NCBI RefSeq assembly: GCF_014252355.1 | Contig: NZ_CP059217.1 | Location: 475,273-539,272 of the forward strand | Direction of reading: 5' to 3' | Source of the DNA: Blattabacterium cuenoti | GTDB taxonomy: Bacteria; Bacteroidota; Bacteroidia; Flavobacteriales; Blattabacteriaceae | DNA: 64,000 nt | Shown here: piece by piece, positions 37,599-47,620 of the stretch | Numbering within the stretch: position 1 is the first letter of the stretch | Layout: each line of letters begins with the position of its first letter | Program-made: the position numbers and the translations under genes | Notes under the pieces: generated by a model | What the model saw: only the letters and a program-made list of their open reading frames with translations | What the model was told of the DNA's origin: nothing | Database searches by the model: none

Positions 37599-40289
37599 TT
37601 GATAAATAATATTGATAATTTTATTAAAAATTTAAAAAAAAATTGTTTAAAAAAAATTATAAATTTAGTATCTTTTAATGAAGAAATTTCACATAATCTT
37701 AAAACAAAATACAAAGATAAACCATTTTATGATTATTTTACAATATATCAACTAATGGAACAAATATCTGGATTATCTCTTATTCCTGAATCCAATTTAT
37801 TTTTTTATTTTTTTATTTTGCTTAAACAAAAAAAATGCATTTTATCTCATACATTTAATCATTATTCAAAATGGGCTTATAATATATTAAAAGATTTTCA
37901 AATTTTAGATTTTAATTTAACTAATATAAAAAATTTTTTTTCTTATACAATTTCTATAGAACAAATTAATATATGGAATATAAATAATGGTAATACAAAA
38001 TATAATTTAAATATTACAGATAATATTCTTTTTTGGCAAGAAATTAAACAATATTATTATTATCTTAATAATGAATTATTAAAAAGAAAAAAGGGATATA
38101 CTGGAATGATTTTTAGACAAGCAATTTCTCAATTGGATAATTATTTATCTTCTAATCATCAAGAATATTTTTTATTTTTAATTCCTTCCAATTTATATTT
38201 TTTAAATGCATGTGAAAAAAAATTAATTAATAAAATAATTAAATTAAATGTAGGATCTATTTATTATTATCATACATATTCAAAATTATATCACAATATT
38301 TTTTTTTTAAAAAAAAAAAATGCTAATAATAAAATAAAAATTTTTAGTGTATCAAGAGATATTGATCAAATCAATATAATAAAAAAAATAATACATAAAC
38401 TTATCAAACAAGGATCTAAATTAGATCAAATAATTATTATTTTAGGTGATATTTCTTTAATGGAACTATTATCAAATACATTACATAAATTAAATATTCC
38501 AATACAAACATCTATTGAATTACCATTATATAATATATTAATTCATAATACATTTTATTCAATTTTACAATTAATTCTCAATCAAGAAATATACAATAAG
38601 TTTTATAAACAAGATATATTACGTGTATTATCTAATGGATATATAAAACAATTTTTGATGAAAAATAATTTTTCATGCATAGAAAAAATAAATGCAATCG
38701 ATTCTGATACTGATATAACAATACAAATTATCAATAAATATATAATAGATGATTTAAAAATTATTTTTTTTAAAAATTACAAAAATATATTTATTTGGTT
38801 TTTACAACTACTTAAAAAATTTAAAAATCTTTTATCCACATATGCTCAACAACATATATTAGAATTAAAATTTATTCTAAAATTAGAAAAATATATTACA
38901 TATATAATTAATACAAATACAACAAAAAATATTAATTTTGGCATACAAGATTTATTAATTATTTATCAACATTTTATCACAAATAATACAATACCATATC
39001 CATATAACAATACAAAAGGAGGAGGAGGATTGAAAATAATAAAATTTAATAATAATTTTCATTTAGAATACTTAGAAAATACAATTATTACATCCTTTAA
39101 TGAAGGATGTATTCCTCCAATTATTCCAAATTATATAGATAAAACATTTTTATCTAATGAGCTTAGAAAAAAATTTAAAATATATTGTATATCCAATAAT
39201 AAAAATAATAATAAGTATTATTGTCAATATTTTCAAAATATTTTGAATCATTCAAAAAATATTTTTTTATTATATAATAATGAAAAAGATGAATTTTCTT
39301 CAGGAGAAAAAAGTAGATTTATACATAAAATGGAAATAAATTACACATTATATGAAGAAAATCAAACAGAATATTGTAATACAAATAATAATGAAAAGAA
39401 TCAACAATCAATAATAATAAAAAAAACAAATTATATAATTAATAAATTACAGAAAATAGCTAATTCTGGATTTTCTCCATCATCTATTATTTTATATAAT
39501 AAAAATAAATTAGATTTTTATTACAATAAAATACTGGAATTAAAAAATTTGCACACGATTTCATTTAAACAAAAAATTGGACATATTGTTCATAAAATAT
39601 TAGATATTTTATATTCTCCCATGAAAGGAAATTTATTAAATTTAAAATCTATTCATGAAATGAAACATCAGTGTAATAATATTTCAAAAACAGTTATATC
39701 TCAATATCAAATTAAAGATCATAACAATATCTTTTTATTATCTTTAGTTACAACTTATGTCAATAATTTTCTTTCTTGGGATGAACAAGCAATTTTAAAT
39801 GGACATACAATTTTTATAAAAGAAATTGAATATAGAATTTCTACACAAATAAATCAAATGATTATGCATTATGATAAAGTTTCTTTAAAAGGAATAATTG
39901 ATCGTATAGATGAATATGACGGTATAACTAGAATTATTGATTATAAAATTGGAGTCTCAAAAGTTAAAAATATTTATATCTCTTCAAACAAGATTAAAAA
40001 TATTTTCAATAATTCATATTATGGAAATATAATGCAATTATTAATTTATATTTATTTATGGTATAATTCCCCTATAGTTAACTCAAAAATATCTCCAGTA
40101 ATAGCAATTGTATCTCCTGAAAAAGAAAAAAAAAATTCTATTTCTACTATCTATATAAATTTTTTAAAAAAACAACAAATTACATATGAATGTTATAAAA
40201 CTAAAATTTTTCCACATTTAATTAAAATAATTTCAGAAATATTAGATCCAACTATTCCAATGATAACAAATTATATTAATGATTTTTAA
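37599..40289 (+). CDS. AddB/RexB-like PD-(D/E)XK nuclease-family protein
   Basis: The 896-residue protein resembles the large Bacteroidetes PD-(D/E)XK family related to AddB/RexB, a subunit of recombination exonucleases. The C-terminal nuclease domain is recognisable: IGHIVHKILDIL (His) and GIIDRIDEYDGITRIIDYKIG (the RecB-type G-x-x-D-R-I-D ... D-Y-K motif). The N-terminal half has a degenerate helicase-like region with the family stretch YQLMEQISGLS. No ATP-binding P-loop is seen. Start is TTG one base after ribF; no in-frame ATG occurs until codon 52. It carries a T10A12 homopolymer (38299-38320) and overlaps leuB by 14 bases. A partner UvrD/AddA-like helicase is not in the window. Confidence 0.75.
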   Translation: MINNIDNFIKNLKKNCLKKIINLVSFNEEISHNLKTKYKDKPFYDYFTIYQLMEQISGLSLIPESNLFFYFFILLKQKKCILSHTFNHYSKWAYNILKDFQILDFNLTNIKNFFSYTISIEQINIWNINNGNTKYNLNITDNILFWQEIKQYYYYLNNELLKRKKGYTGMIFRQAISQLDNYLSSNHQEYFLFLIPSNLYFLNACEKKLINKIIKLNVGSIYYYHTYSKLYHNIFFLKKKNANNKIKIFSVSRDIDQINIIKKIIHKLIKQGSKLDQIIIILGDISLMELLSNTLHKLNIPIQTSIELPLYNILIHNTFYSILQLILNQEIYNKFYKQDILRVLSNGYIKQFLMKNNFSCIEKINAIDSDTDITIQIINKYIIDDLKIIFFKNYKNIFIWFLQLLKKFKNLLSTYAQQHILELKFILKLEKYITYIINTNTTKNINFGIQDLLIIYQHFITNNTIPYPYNNTKGGGGLKIIKFNNNFHLEYLENTIITSFNEGCIPPIIPNYIDKTFLSNELRKKFKIYCISNNKNNNKYYCQYFQNILNHSKNIFLLYNNEKDEFSSGEKSRFIHKMEINYTLYEENQTEYCNTNNNEKNQQSIIIKKTNYIINKLQKIANSGFSPSSIILYNKNKLDFYYNKILELKNLHTISFKQKIGHIVHKILDILYSPMKGNLLNLKSIHEMKHQCNNISKTVISQYQIKDHNNIFLLSLVTTYVNNFLSWDEQAILNGHTIFIKEIEYRISTQINQMIMHYDKVSLKGIIDRIDEYDGITRIIDYKIGVSKVKNIYISSNKIKNIFNNSYYGNIMQLLIYIYLWYNSPIVNSKISPVIAIVSPEKEKKNSISTIYINFLKKQQITYECYKTKIFPHLIKIISEILDPTIPMITNYINDF
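38299..38320 (+). repeat. T10A12 homopolymer tract inside the AddB-like gene
   Basis: Ten T followed by twelve A, read in frame as Ile-Phe-Phe-Leu-Lys-Lys-Lys-Asn. The tract is a self-complementary slippage hot spot; the open frame continues correctly on both sides in this sequence. Confidence 0.95.
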
Positions 40290-41343
40290 TATATGATTCT
40301 ATATAATTTCCTACTTGTTCAGTAGAATAATATTTTTCTAATGGATTAGCAATATCCTTAGTTATAATATGATTATGTATAGAACTTCTAACGGCTTTTT
40401 CTATAAGTTGTTGTTCTTTATATAAACTAAAATAATTAAACATCATAGCAACTGATAATATACATCCTAATGGATTTGCTATATTTTTACCAGCAGCTTG
40501 AGGATAAGATCCATGAATAGGTTCAAATAAACCCTTGTTATTTTCTCCAATAGAAGCAGATGGCATAAGTCCTAAAGAACCACTTAATAGACTAGCTTCA
40601 TCAGATAATATATCCCCAAACATATTATCTGATAATATAACATCAAAATCCATAGGATTCATAATAATTTTCATAGAAGCATTATCTATATATAAATATT
40701 CTAATTGTACATTTGGATAATCTAAGGAAATTTCTTTAATGACTTCACGCCATAATCTAGATGTTTCTAATACATTAGCTTTATCAACTAATGTTAATTT
40801 TTTTTTTCTATCATCAGCTGCTTTGAATGCAAGTTTTCCAATTCTTTTAATTTCATCTTTAGAATAAATACAATAATCATAAGCTACTTCACCATTTGTT
40901 AAACGACCTTTTTTTCCAAAATAAATTCCACTAATTAATTCACGATATATAACAAAATCTACATTTTGTAATATATTGTGTTTGATAGGAGATGAATAGT
41001 TAATATCACTATAAGAAATTATGGGTCGTATATTACAAAATAATTTCATTTCTTTTCTTAAACGTAATAATCCATCTTCTGGTCTCATTCCACGTGGATA
41101 AAATTCATATTTAGAATGACCTATTGCCCCAAATAAAACTGCGTCTGCTTGAAGACAATTTTCTATAGTATTGTCAGGCATTGGATTATTAAATTTTCTA
41201 ATAGCTAATGCTCCTGCTACAGCTTGTGTATAACAAAAATTATGATTAAATTTTTTATTTATACATAATAAAATTTTTTTACCTTGTTGTATGACTTCAG
41301 GACCAATTCCATCTCCCTCTATAATAACTATCCTTTTTTTCAT
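40276..41343 (-). CDS. leuB: 3-isopropylmalate dehydrogenase
   Basis: Third leucine-pathway enzyme, oxidising and decarboxylating 3-isopropylmalate with NAD. The 355-residue protein has the N-terminal IVIIEGDGIGPEVIQQG, the substrate-binding arginine region RPEDGLLRLRKEMKLFCNIRPI, VIYRELISGIYFGKKG, the metal-binding DNMFGDILSDEASLLSGSLGLMPSAS and GLFEPIHGSYPQAAGKNIANP. Everything expected is present. It is the last gene of the leuA-leuC-leuD-leuB run and its 3' end overlaps the convergent AddB-like gene by 14 bases. Confidence 0.97.
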   Translation of the reverse strand: MKKRIVIIEGDGIGPEVIQQGKKILLCINKKFNHNFCYTQAVAGALAIRKFNNPMPDNTIENCLQADAVLFGAIGHSKYEFYPRGMRPEDGLLRLRKEMKLFCNIRPIISYSDINYSSPIKHNILQNVDFVIYRELISGIYFGKKGRLTNGEVAYDYCIYSKDEIKRIGKLAFKAADDRKKKLTLVDKANVLETSRLWREVIKEISLDYPNVQLEYLYIDNASMKIIMNPMDFDVILSDNMFGDILSDEASLLSGSLGLMPSASIGENNKGLFEPIHGSYPQAAGKNIANPLGCILSVAMMFNYFSLYKEQQLIEKAVRSSIHNHIITKDIANPLEKYYSTEQVGNYIESYIKNH

Positions 41344-41361
41344 ATTTTATATAAGAATTAT

Positions 41362-41958
41362 TCAATTAAAATATGATGTGTTAGTTTCAAACTTTTCAAT
41401 ATCATCTTTTCTAGATCTTAAATATGATAAATTATCATATCCATTAATAAAACAATTTTTTTGATATAAATTTATTGTAAAATATTGATAGGCCTTAGTT
41501 TCTAAAATAATTATTTTTTGTTGAATTAAATTGACTAAAATTTTAGTTTTGTGATTTTTTTCTACTTGATGAAATAATTTATTTAAAAATATATTAGATA
41601 CTTCTAAAGTTAATAATCCATTATTAAATGCATTTTCTTTAAAAATATCGGCAAAAAAACTAGATATTACTACTTTAAATCCATATTGCATTATAGCCCA
41701 TACTGCATGTTCACGACTAGATCCACATCCAAAATTTCTTCCAGATAATAAAATTTTTCCTGAAAAAGAAGGGTTATTAAGAATACAATTTGTATTTAAA
41801 TCATCATTTTTATGATATCTCCAATCTCTAAAAAGATTTTTACCAAATATTTGAATACCACTTTCTTTTAAAAAACGTGCAGGAATAATTTGATCTGTAT
41901 CAATATTTTCCCTGTTTAATGGAACCACTTGACTAATTAAAATAGAAAATTTTTTCAT
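41362..41958 (-). CDS. leuD: 3-isopropylmalate dehydratase, small subunit
   Basis: Small (swivelling) subunit of isopropylmalate isomerase. The 198-residue protein shows NIDTDQIIPARFLKE, LLSGRNFGCGSSREHAVWAI and SSFFADIFKENAFNNGLL. Its start overlaps the end of leuC by four bases, so translation is probably coupled. leuB follows 18 bases later. Confidence 0.96.
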   Translation of the reverse strand: MKKFSILISQVVPLNRENIDTDQIIPARFLKESGIQIFGKNLFRDWRYHKNDDLNTNCILNNPSFSGKILLSGRNFGCGSSREHAVWAIMQYGFKVVISSFFADIFKENAFNNGLLTLEVSNIFLNKLFHQVEKNHKTKILVNLIQQKIIILETKAYQYFTINLYQKNCFINGYDNLSYLRSRKDDIEKFETNTSYFN

Positions 41959-43349
41959 AAAAAATTCTTTTTTAAATATTTATTAATATCCACAATTTTT
42001 CCTGTAATAGCTATAATAGCTGCTGTTAAAGGACTAACTAATAAAGTTTTCACATTTTTACCTTGTCTACCTTCAAAATTTCTATTAGATGTTGATACAC
42101 AATATTCTCCTTGTGGAATTTTATCTTCATTCATACCTAAACATATAGAACATCCAGGTTGACGAAACTCAAATCCTGAATTGTAAAAAATTTTATCTAA
42201 TCCTTCTTTTTTAGCTTGTTTAATAACTCTTTGTGATCCAGGAACTATAATAGCATTTACATGATTAGCGATTTTTTTGCCTTGCACTATAGAAGCAACT
42301 ACTCTAAGATCTTCTATTCTAGAATTGGTACAACTGCCAATAAAAACATAATTAATTTTTTTTTCTATTAATAATTCACCTTGCTTAAATCCCATATATT
42401 TTAAAGCTCGTTTATGATTTGGATTAGATAAATATGGAATTTTATTAGTAATTTTTATACCCATTCCAGGTGTTGTCCCATATGTAATCATAGGTTCTAT
42501 ATGTTCAATATCTATAATATATTGTTTATCAAAATTATAATTGTTATCTGTTTTTAAATTATTCCAATATAATTTCAATCTATCATTTTTATCGCTATTA
42601 AATTTATTTTTTAAATAATTAAACGTGATTTGATCAGGAGCAATTAATCCTCCCTTTGCTCCCATTTCAATACTCATATTACATATTGTCATTCTTCCTT
42701 CCATACTCATATTTTCAATTATAAATCCTGTATATTCTATAAAATACCCAACACCTGCATCCACTCCTAATTTAGATATAATATATAAAATTATATCCTT
42801 TGGAGTTACTCCTCTTTTTAATTTTTTCCCCTTTAATTGAATATTCATTTGTTTAGGCTTAGTCATTAATAAACATTGAGATGCTAATACCATAGCAACT
42901 TGACTTGTTCCAATTCCAAAAGCCAAACTGCCAAAAGCACCATGTGTAGAAGTATGACTATCGCCACATACAATTGTCATTCCAGGAAGAGTAAGACCCA
43001 ATTCTGGACCAATAACGTGTACAATCCCATGATTTTTATCTCCCATTTTATATAAATTAATTCCAAACTCTTTACAATTTTTTATTAATAAATCTATTTG
43101 TTTTTTTGATAGTGGATCTGAAATTGGAAGATGCTGATTTAATGTAGGAACATTATGATCTGCAGTTGCAACAATTTTTTTAGATCTCCAAACAGATAAA
43201 TTTCTTTTTTTCAATTCATAAAAAGCTTGAGGACTGGTAACTTCATGAATATAATGACGATCTATATATAGTATACCAACGTCCTTCGTTACATTAGATA
43301 CTATATGAGAATTCCATATTTTATCAAATAATGATTGTATTATAGGCAT
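41955..43349 (-). CDS. leuC: 3-isopropylmalate dehydratase, large subunit
   Basis: Aconitase-family [4Fe-4S] enzyme interconverting 2- and 3-isopropylmalate. The 464-residue protein has cluster cysteines in VFIGSCTNSRIEDLR and PGCSICLGMNEDKI, and the motifs VCGDSHTSTHGAFGSLAFGIGTS and TTPGMGI. Length and motifs are normal. It needs Fe-S assembly, for which SufE is encoded at 4056-4475. It follows leuA by 8 bases and overlaps leuD by 4. Confidence 0.97.
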   Translation of the reverse strand: MPIIQSLFDKIWNSHIVSNVTKDVGILYIDRHYIHEVTSPQAFYELKKRNLSVWRSKKIVATADHNVPTLNQHLPISDPLSKKQIDLLIKNCKEFGINLYKMGDKNHGIVHVIGPELGLTLPGMTIVCGDSHTSTHGAFGSLAFGIGTSQVAMVLASQCLLMTKPKQMNIQLKGKKLKRGVTPKDIILYIISKLGVDAGVGYFIEYTGFIIENMSMEGRMTICNMSIEMGAKGGLIAPDQITFNYLKNKFNSDKNDRLKLYWNNLKTDNNYNFDKQYIIDIEHIEPMITYGTTPGMGIKITNKIPYLSNPNHKRALKYMGFKQGELLIEKKINYVFIGSCTNSRIEDLRVVASIVQGKKIANHVNAIIVPGSQRVIKQAKKEGLDKIFYNSGFEFRQPGCSICLGMNEDKIPQGEYCVSTSNRNFEGRQGKNVKTLLVSPLTAAIIAITGKIVDINKYLKKNFL

Positions 43350-43357
43350 ATAATAGT

Positions 43358-44557
43358 TTAAGAATGATTAAAAATTGCTAATTGATTATTTTTTAATTGT
43401 GCTTTTTTTAATAAAAATTTTAGTTCTTTATCTTCCACTTGTTTATTTTGATCTGCATAATCTAAAAACACAGAATAAATAATATCTAATGAATTTTTTG
43501 TAAAAGAATATCCTAATTTTTTATAACGATATGCTAAAGCTGATCTTCCACTTCTAGCTGTTAGAATAATTGATGAATCATCTCCACCAACATCTTCAGG
43601 ATTAATACTTTCATAAGTTTCTCTTTTTTTAATAATTCCATCTTGATGAATACCAGATGAATGAGAAAAAGCATTTTTTCCAACAATAGCTTTATTTGCT
43701 TGAACTTTCATTCCAGTATATTGAGAAACTAAATTACTAGTATAACAAATTAATTTTGTATTAATATTAGTATATACATTTAACTTATTATTTTGTTTAA
43801 TAATCATTGCTATTTCTTCTAATGAAGTATTTCCAGCTCTTTCTCCAATTCCATTAATTGTACATTCAACTTGTTTTGCTCCATTAATAATACCATATAA
43901 AGAATTAGCTGTTGCTAATCCTAAATCATTATGACAATGAGTAGATAATGTTACTCTATGAATATTTTTTACATTTTCTTGTAGAAACCTAATTTTTTCT
44001 CCATACTCATATGGTAAACAATTGCCTGTTGTATCTGGAATATTAATTACAGTTGCTCCATTTTTTATTACTTCTTCACACACTAAAGCTAAAAATTCAT
44101 TATTTGTTCTACCAGCATCTTCTGCATAAAATTCTATATCTTCTACAAATTTTTTAGCATATTTAACCGATGAAGCCGCTATTTCTAAAATTTTCTCTTT
44201 AGTACTATTAAATTTATAACGTATATGACAATCTGATGTTCCTATTCCGGTATGAATTCTAGATTGTTTTGCAAATTTTAATGAATCTGCAGCAATTTCT
44301 ATATCTTTTTTTATTGCTCTAGATAATGCACAGATAATTGGATTATATACTGATTTACAAATCTCTTGAACAGATTTATAATCTCCTGGACTTGAAGCGG
44401 GGAACCCTGCCTCAATTATATCTACTCCTAATAATTCCAATTGTTTGGCTATTTTCACTTTTTCTACAAAATTTAATTTACATCCTGGAACCTGTTCTCC
44501 ATCACGAAGCGTTGTATCAAAAATTTGAATTTTATTTTTACCCATACCCATACCCAT
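43358..44557 (-). CDS. leuA: 2-isopropylmalate synthase, short form
   Basis: First committed leucine step, condensing acetyl-CoA with 2-oxoisovalerate. The 399-residue protein has the DRE-TIM core: [37 protein letters not shown] and [16 protein letters not shown]. It stops after the linker region ([15 protein letters not shown]) and lacks the C-terminal LeuA-dimer regulatory domain that binds leucine in longer forms. The N-terminus is Met-Gly three times over, from three CCCATA units, so the real start may be 44557, 44551 or 44545. First gene of the leuACDB run. Confidence 0.96.
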   Translation of the reverse strand: MGMGMGKNKIQIFDTTLRDGEQVPGCKLNFVEKVKIAKQLELLGVDIIEAGFPASSPGDYKSVQEICKSVYNPIICALSRAIKKDIEIAADSLKFAKQSRIHTGIGTSDCHIRYKFNSTKEKILEIAASSVKYAKKFVEDIEFYAEDAGRTNNEFLALVCEEVIKNGATVINIPDTTGNCLPYEYGEKIRFLQENVKNIHRVTLSTHCHNDLGLATANSLYGIINGAKQVECTINGIGERAGNTSLEEIAMIIKQNNKLNVYTNINTKLICYTSNLVSQYTGMKVQANKAIVGKNAFSHSSGIHQDGIIKKRETYESINPEDVGGDDSSIILTARSGRSALAYRYKKLGYSFTKNSLDIIYSVFLDYADQNKQVEDKELKFLLKKAQLKNNQLAIFNHS

Positions 44558-44558
44558 A
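44541..44558 (-). repeat. Triple hexanucleotide containing the leuA start codon
   Basis: CCCATA occurs three times on the plus strand (44541-44558), read on the coding strand as TATGGG units that each supply an ATG. It gives three equally spaced in-frame start codons. Confidence 0.9.
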
Positions 44559-44589
44559 ATATTTGTTGTTGGAATTTTTTAATTTTTTT

Positions 44590-44621
44590 CAAAACTATTT
44601 TTTATACAATAAATATTCACA
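44590..44621 (-). promoter_or_regulatory. Possible promoter of the leuACDB operon
   Basis: On the minus strand TAGTTTTG (44590-44597) matches the TAnnTTTG -7 box, and TGTG (44618-44621), one mismatch from TTTG, lies exactly 20 bases upstream. The -7 box is 32 bases before the leuA start. It sits in the 153-base divergent gap. No leader peptide rich in leucine codons was seen. Confidence 0.4.
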
Positions 44622-44710
44622 TACATAATACAGACATTTACAATGTTTATTGATTTTGGATTAATATACATTATACTTATTATCAATTTTAATAATAATA
44701 CAATATTACG

Positions 44711-46264
44711 ATGTCCAGAAAAAATGATAAATTATTTTTATTAATTAAATCATTATCAAAATCTGAAAAAATACATTTTAAATTATATGCAAAAAGGATA
44801 AAAACAAATAAAAAAGCTAAGTTTACTAATTTGTTTGAAAAAATGAATAAAATGAATTCTTATAATGATAAGAAAATATTAAATAATACTTCTATTTCAA
44901 AAAAACAATTATCTAATATAAAAGCTCATTTATTTAAACAAATTTTAATTAGTTTAAACTTACAAAATATTGAAAAAAATAATGATGTTAAAATATTAAA
45001 TTATATAAATTTTGCTAAAATATTATATAATAAAGGATTATACATACAAAGTTTAAAATTTTTAAAAAAATCCAAAATACTTGCTAGAAATGAATACATG
45101 AATATCATTTTATTGGAAGTAATAGAATTTGAAAAAATGATAGAATCTCAACATATAACTAGAAGTATTCATTCTAAATCTGGAGACTTATCTTTAGAAT
45201 CCAAAGAATTAATTGAACAATTAAAATGTCAAAATTCGTTTTCTAATTTATCTTTAGAATTATATGGATTATATCTTAAGGTTGGATATGTTAGAAATGA
45301 AAAAGATAAAATTTTTATAGAATCTTATTTTAGAACAAATCTTCCAAAATTTAATATTAAATATCTTAATTTTTATGAAAAATTATATTTATATCAAGCA
45401 AGAGTATGGTATCATCATATACAACAAGATTTTATAATGTGTTATCAATTTTCAAAAAAATGGGTAAAATTATTTCAAATAAATAAAAATAAAAAAAAAG
45501 TACTGCCAATTAGTTATTTAAAAGGATATCATCATTTATTAAATACTTTATTTTATTTAAATAAATATTATCAATTTATCAAAATTTTAGCAGAATTTGA
45601 AGAAGAAGTAAAAAAGAATGATTTTATTTTAAATGTAAATACTGAAGTATTAATTTTTTTATATAAATATACTAATATAATTAATAAGCACTATATGGAA
45701 GGAACTTTTTCAGAAGGAATTAATAATGTAATTCCTTCTTTATTAAAAGAATTTAATAGATTATATAATTTATTAGATATTCATTATATTATGATTATTT
45801 ATTATAAAATAGCTTGTTTATATTTTGGTAGTGGAGATAATAAAAATGCTATTTTATATCTGGTAAAAATTATGTCAAATAAACAAACTAATATACAAAA
45901 AGACTTACAATGTTCTGCAAGACTTTTATATTTAATGGCTTGTTATGACAGTGGATTAGACGATAATATGGATGGAAAAATACAATCTGCTTATAAATTT
46001 TTTATCAAAATGGATGATTGGTATATTGTACAAAAAAAAATTATTTTTTTTTTCAAAAAACTTGGCAATCTTTATCCAAATCAAATTACAATACAATTTA
46101 AAAAATTAAGAGATAAGTTATTAAAATATTCTTTTCATCCTTATGAAAAAAGAACTTTTTTATATTTAGATATTATTTCTTGGTTAACTTCTAAAATAGA
46201 AAATAAACCAATAGAACAAATTATTAAAGAAAAATTTTTATTACGTGATAGTCATATCAGATAA
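44711..46264 (+). CDS. Conserved Bacteroidetes protein of unknown function
   Basis: A 517-residue, lysine-rich, probably all-helical soluble protein. No signal peptide or membrane segment is seen. The N-terminus KNDKLFLLIKSLSKSEKIHFKLYAKR resembles an uncharacterised family I associate with Bacteroidetes genomes. Repeated helical pairs such as INFAKILYNKGLYIQSLKFLKKSK and YYKIACLYFGSGDNKNAILYLVK look like TPR-type units, suggesting a scaffold for protein-protein contact. No catalytic motif is visible. It is divergent from leuA and precedes tyrS by 76 bases. Confidence 0.7.
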   Translation: MSRKNDKLFLLIKSLSKSEKIHFKLYAKRIKTNKKAKFTNLFEKMNKMNSYNDKKILNNTSISKKQLSNIKAHLFKQILISLNLQNIEKNNDVKILNYINFAKILYNKGLYIQSLKFLKKSKILARNEYMNIILLEVIEFEKMIESQHITRSIHSKSGDLSLESKELIEQLKCQNSFSNLSLELYGLYLKVGYVRNEKDKIFIESYFRTNLPKFNIKYLNFYEKLYLYQARVWYHHIQQDFIMCYQFSKKWVKLFQINKNKKKVLPISYLKGYHHLLNTLFYLNKYYQFIKILAEFEEEVKKNDFILNVNTEVLIFLYKYTNIINKHYMEGTFSEGINNVIPSLLKEFNRLYNLLDIHYIMIIYYKIACLYFGSGDNKNAILYLVKIMSNKQTNIQKDLQCSARLLYLMACYDSGLDDNMDGKIQSAYKFFIKMDDWYIVQKKIIFFFKKLGNLYPNQITIQFKKLRDKLLKYSFHPYEKRTFLYLDIISWLTSKIENKPIEQIIKEKFLLRDSHIR

Positions 46265-46340
46265 TTTATTTTTAAAACAAAAAATTATATTTACTTTTAA
46301 TCATGATGCAAAAAGAATGTTTTTTAATAATTAAAAATTA

Positions 46341-47618
46341 ATGAAAAATATTATCGATGAACTCTCTTGGAGAGGATTAATTAAAACTACAGTTTCTGGA
46401 ATAGAAAAACAATTACAAAATCCCACTACTATATATATAGGATTCGATCCAACTTCTGATTCATTACATTTAGGAAATTTACTACCAGTAGTTTTATTAA
46501 TTCACTTTCAAAAAATGGGACATAAATCTTTAGCATTAATTGGTGGGGCTACTTCCATGATTGGAGATCCATCTGGAAAAAATGAAAAACGTATAATATC
46601 TTTTAACCAAAAAATTTTACATTATAATATAACATCTATTACAAAACAATTACATAATTTATTTACTTTTTATTTAAAAGATAAAAATATAGAAATATTA
46701 AATAATTTAAATTGGATAAAAAAATTAGATATATTATTTTTTTTACGTAAAATAGGTAAAGAAATATCTGTAAATTATTTAATGGCTAAAGAAAGTGTAA
46801 AAAATAGAATAGAAAATAATCAACATGATGGAATTTCATTTATGGAATTTTCTTATTCTCTTTTACAAGGATATGATTTTTATTATTTAAATAAAAAAAA
46901 AAATTGCTTATTACAAGCAGGTGGATCTGATCAATGGGGAAATATTATTACTGGAATAGATATTATAAGAAAAATTTCTAAAAAAAAAGTATATGGATTA
47001 ACTTTTCCATTAATTACAAATTCTTCTGGAAAAAAATTTGGAAAAAGTGAAAAAGGAGAAAATATATGGTTAGATCATAAACGAACTACTCCTTATAAAT
47101 TTTATCAATTTTTTATAAATTTATCAGATAATGAAATTGAAAAATTTGTAAAATTATATACATTCTTTTCTAAAGAAAAAATTAATCAATTAATTATAAA
47201 TCATAGAAAATGTCCTGAAAATAGATTGTTGCAAAAAACAGTTGCTTTCACAGTCACTAAATGGGTTCATGGAAAGACAATTTCTGAAGAATTAAGTGCA
47301 ATTTCAACAATATTATTTGAAAAACACAATATTAATTCTTTATTAAATGAGAAAATGTTATATTATATTTTTAAACATATTCCAAATCTCCTGATTTCTT
47401 ATGAAAAATTTAAACAAGGTATATTTTTAACAGACTTATTAAAACATTTCTTTACATCTAAAACCAATATTTTACGTGCTATAAAAAATCATTCTATTTC
47501 AATTAATAAACAAATTATTAAAAATAATATTGTAATTCAACAACAACATATCATAGGATTAAAATATATTTTATTAAAATTTGGAAAAAAAAAATTTTTT
47601 ATTATTAAAATTGTATAA
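46341..47618 (+). CDS. tyrS: Tyrosyl-tRNA synthetase
   Basis: Class I synthetase for tyrosine. The 425-residue protein has the N-terminal IYIGFDPTSDSLHLGNLLPVV (HIGH-like HLGN), the tyrosine-binding FSYSLLQGYDFYYL and AGGSDQWGNIITGIDIIRK, and the KMSKS-like loop KKFGKSEKGENIWLD. A C-terminal S4-like RNA-binding part ends the protein. Its stop is two bases from the convergent era gene. Confidence 0.96.
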   Translation: MKNIIDELSWRGLIKTTVSGIEKQLQNPTTIYIGFDPTSDSLHLGNLLPVVLLIHFQKMGHKSLALIGGATSMIGDPSGKNEKRIISFNQKILHYNITSITKQLHNLFTFYLKDKNIEILNNLNWIKKLDILFFLRKIGKEISVNYLMAKESVKNRIENNQHDGISFMEFSYSLLQGYDFYYLNKKKNCLLQAGGSDQWGNIITGIDIIRKISKKKVYGLTFPLITNSSGKKFGKSEKGENIWLDHKRTTPYKFYQFFINLSDNEIEKFVKLYTFFSKEKINQLIINHRKCPENRLLQKTVAFTVTKWVHGKTISEELSAISTILFEKHNINSLLNEKMLYYIFKHIPNLLISYEKFKQGIFLTDLLKHFFTSKTNILRAIKNHSISINKQIIKNNIVIQQQHIIGLKYILLKFGKKKFFIIKIV

Positions 47619-47620
47619 TT

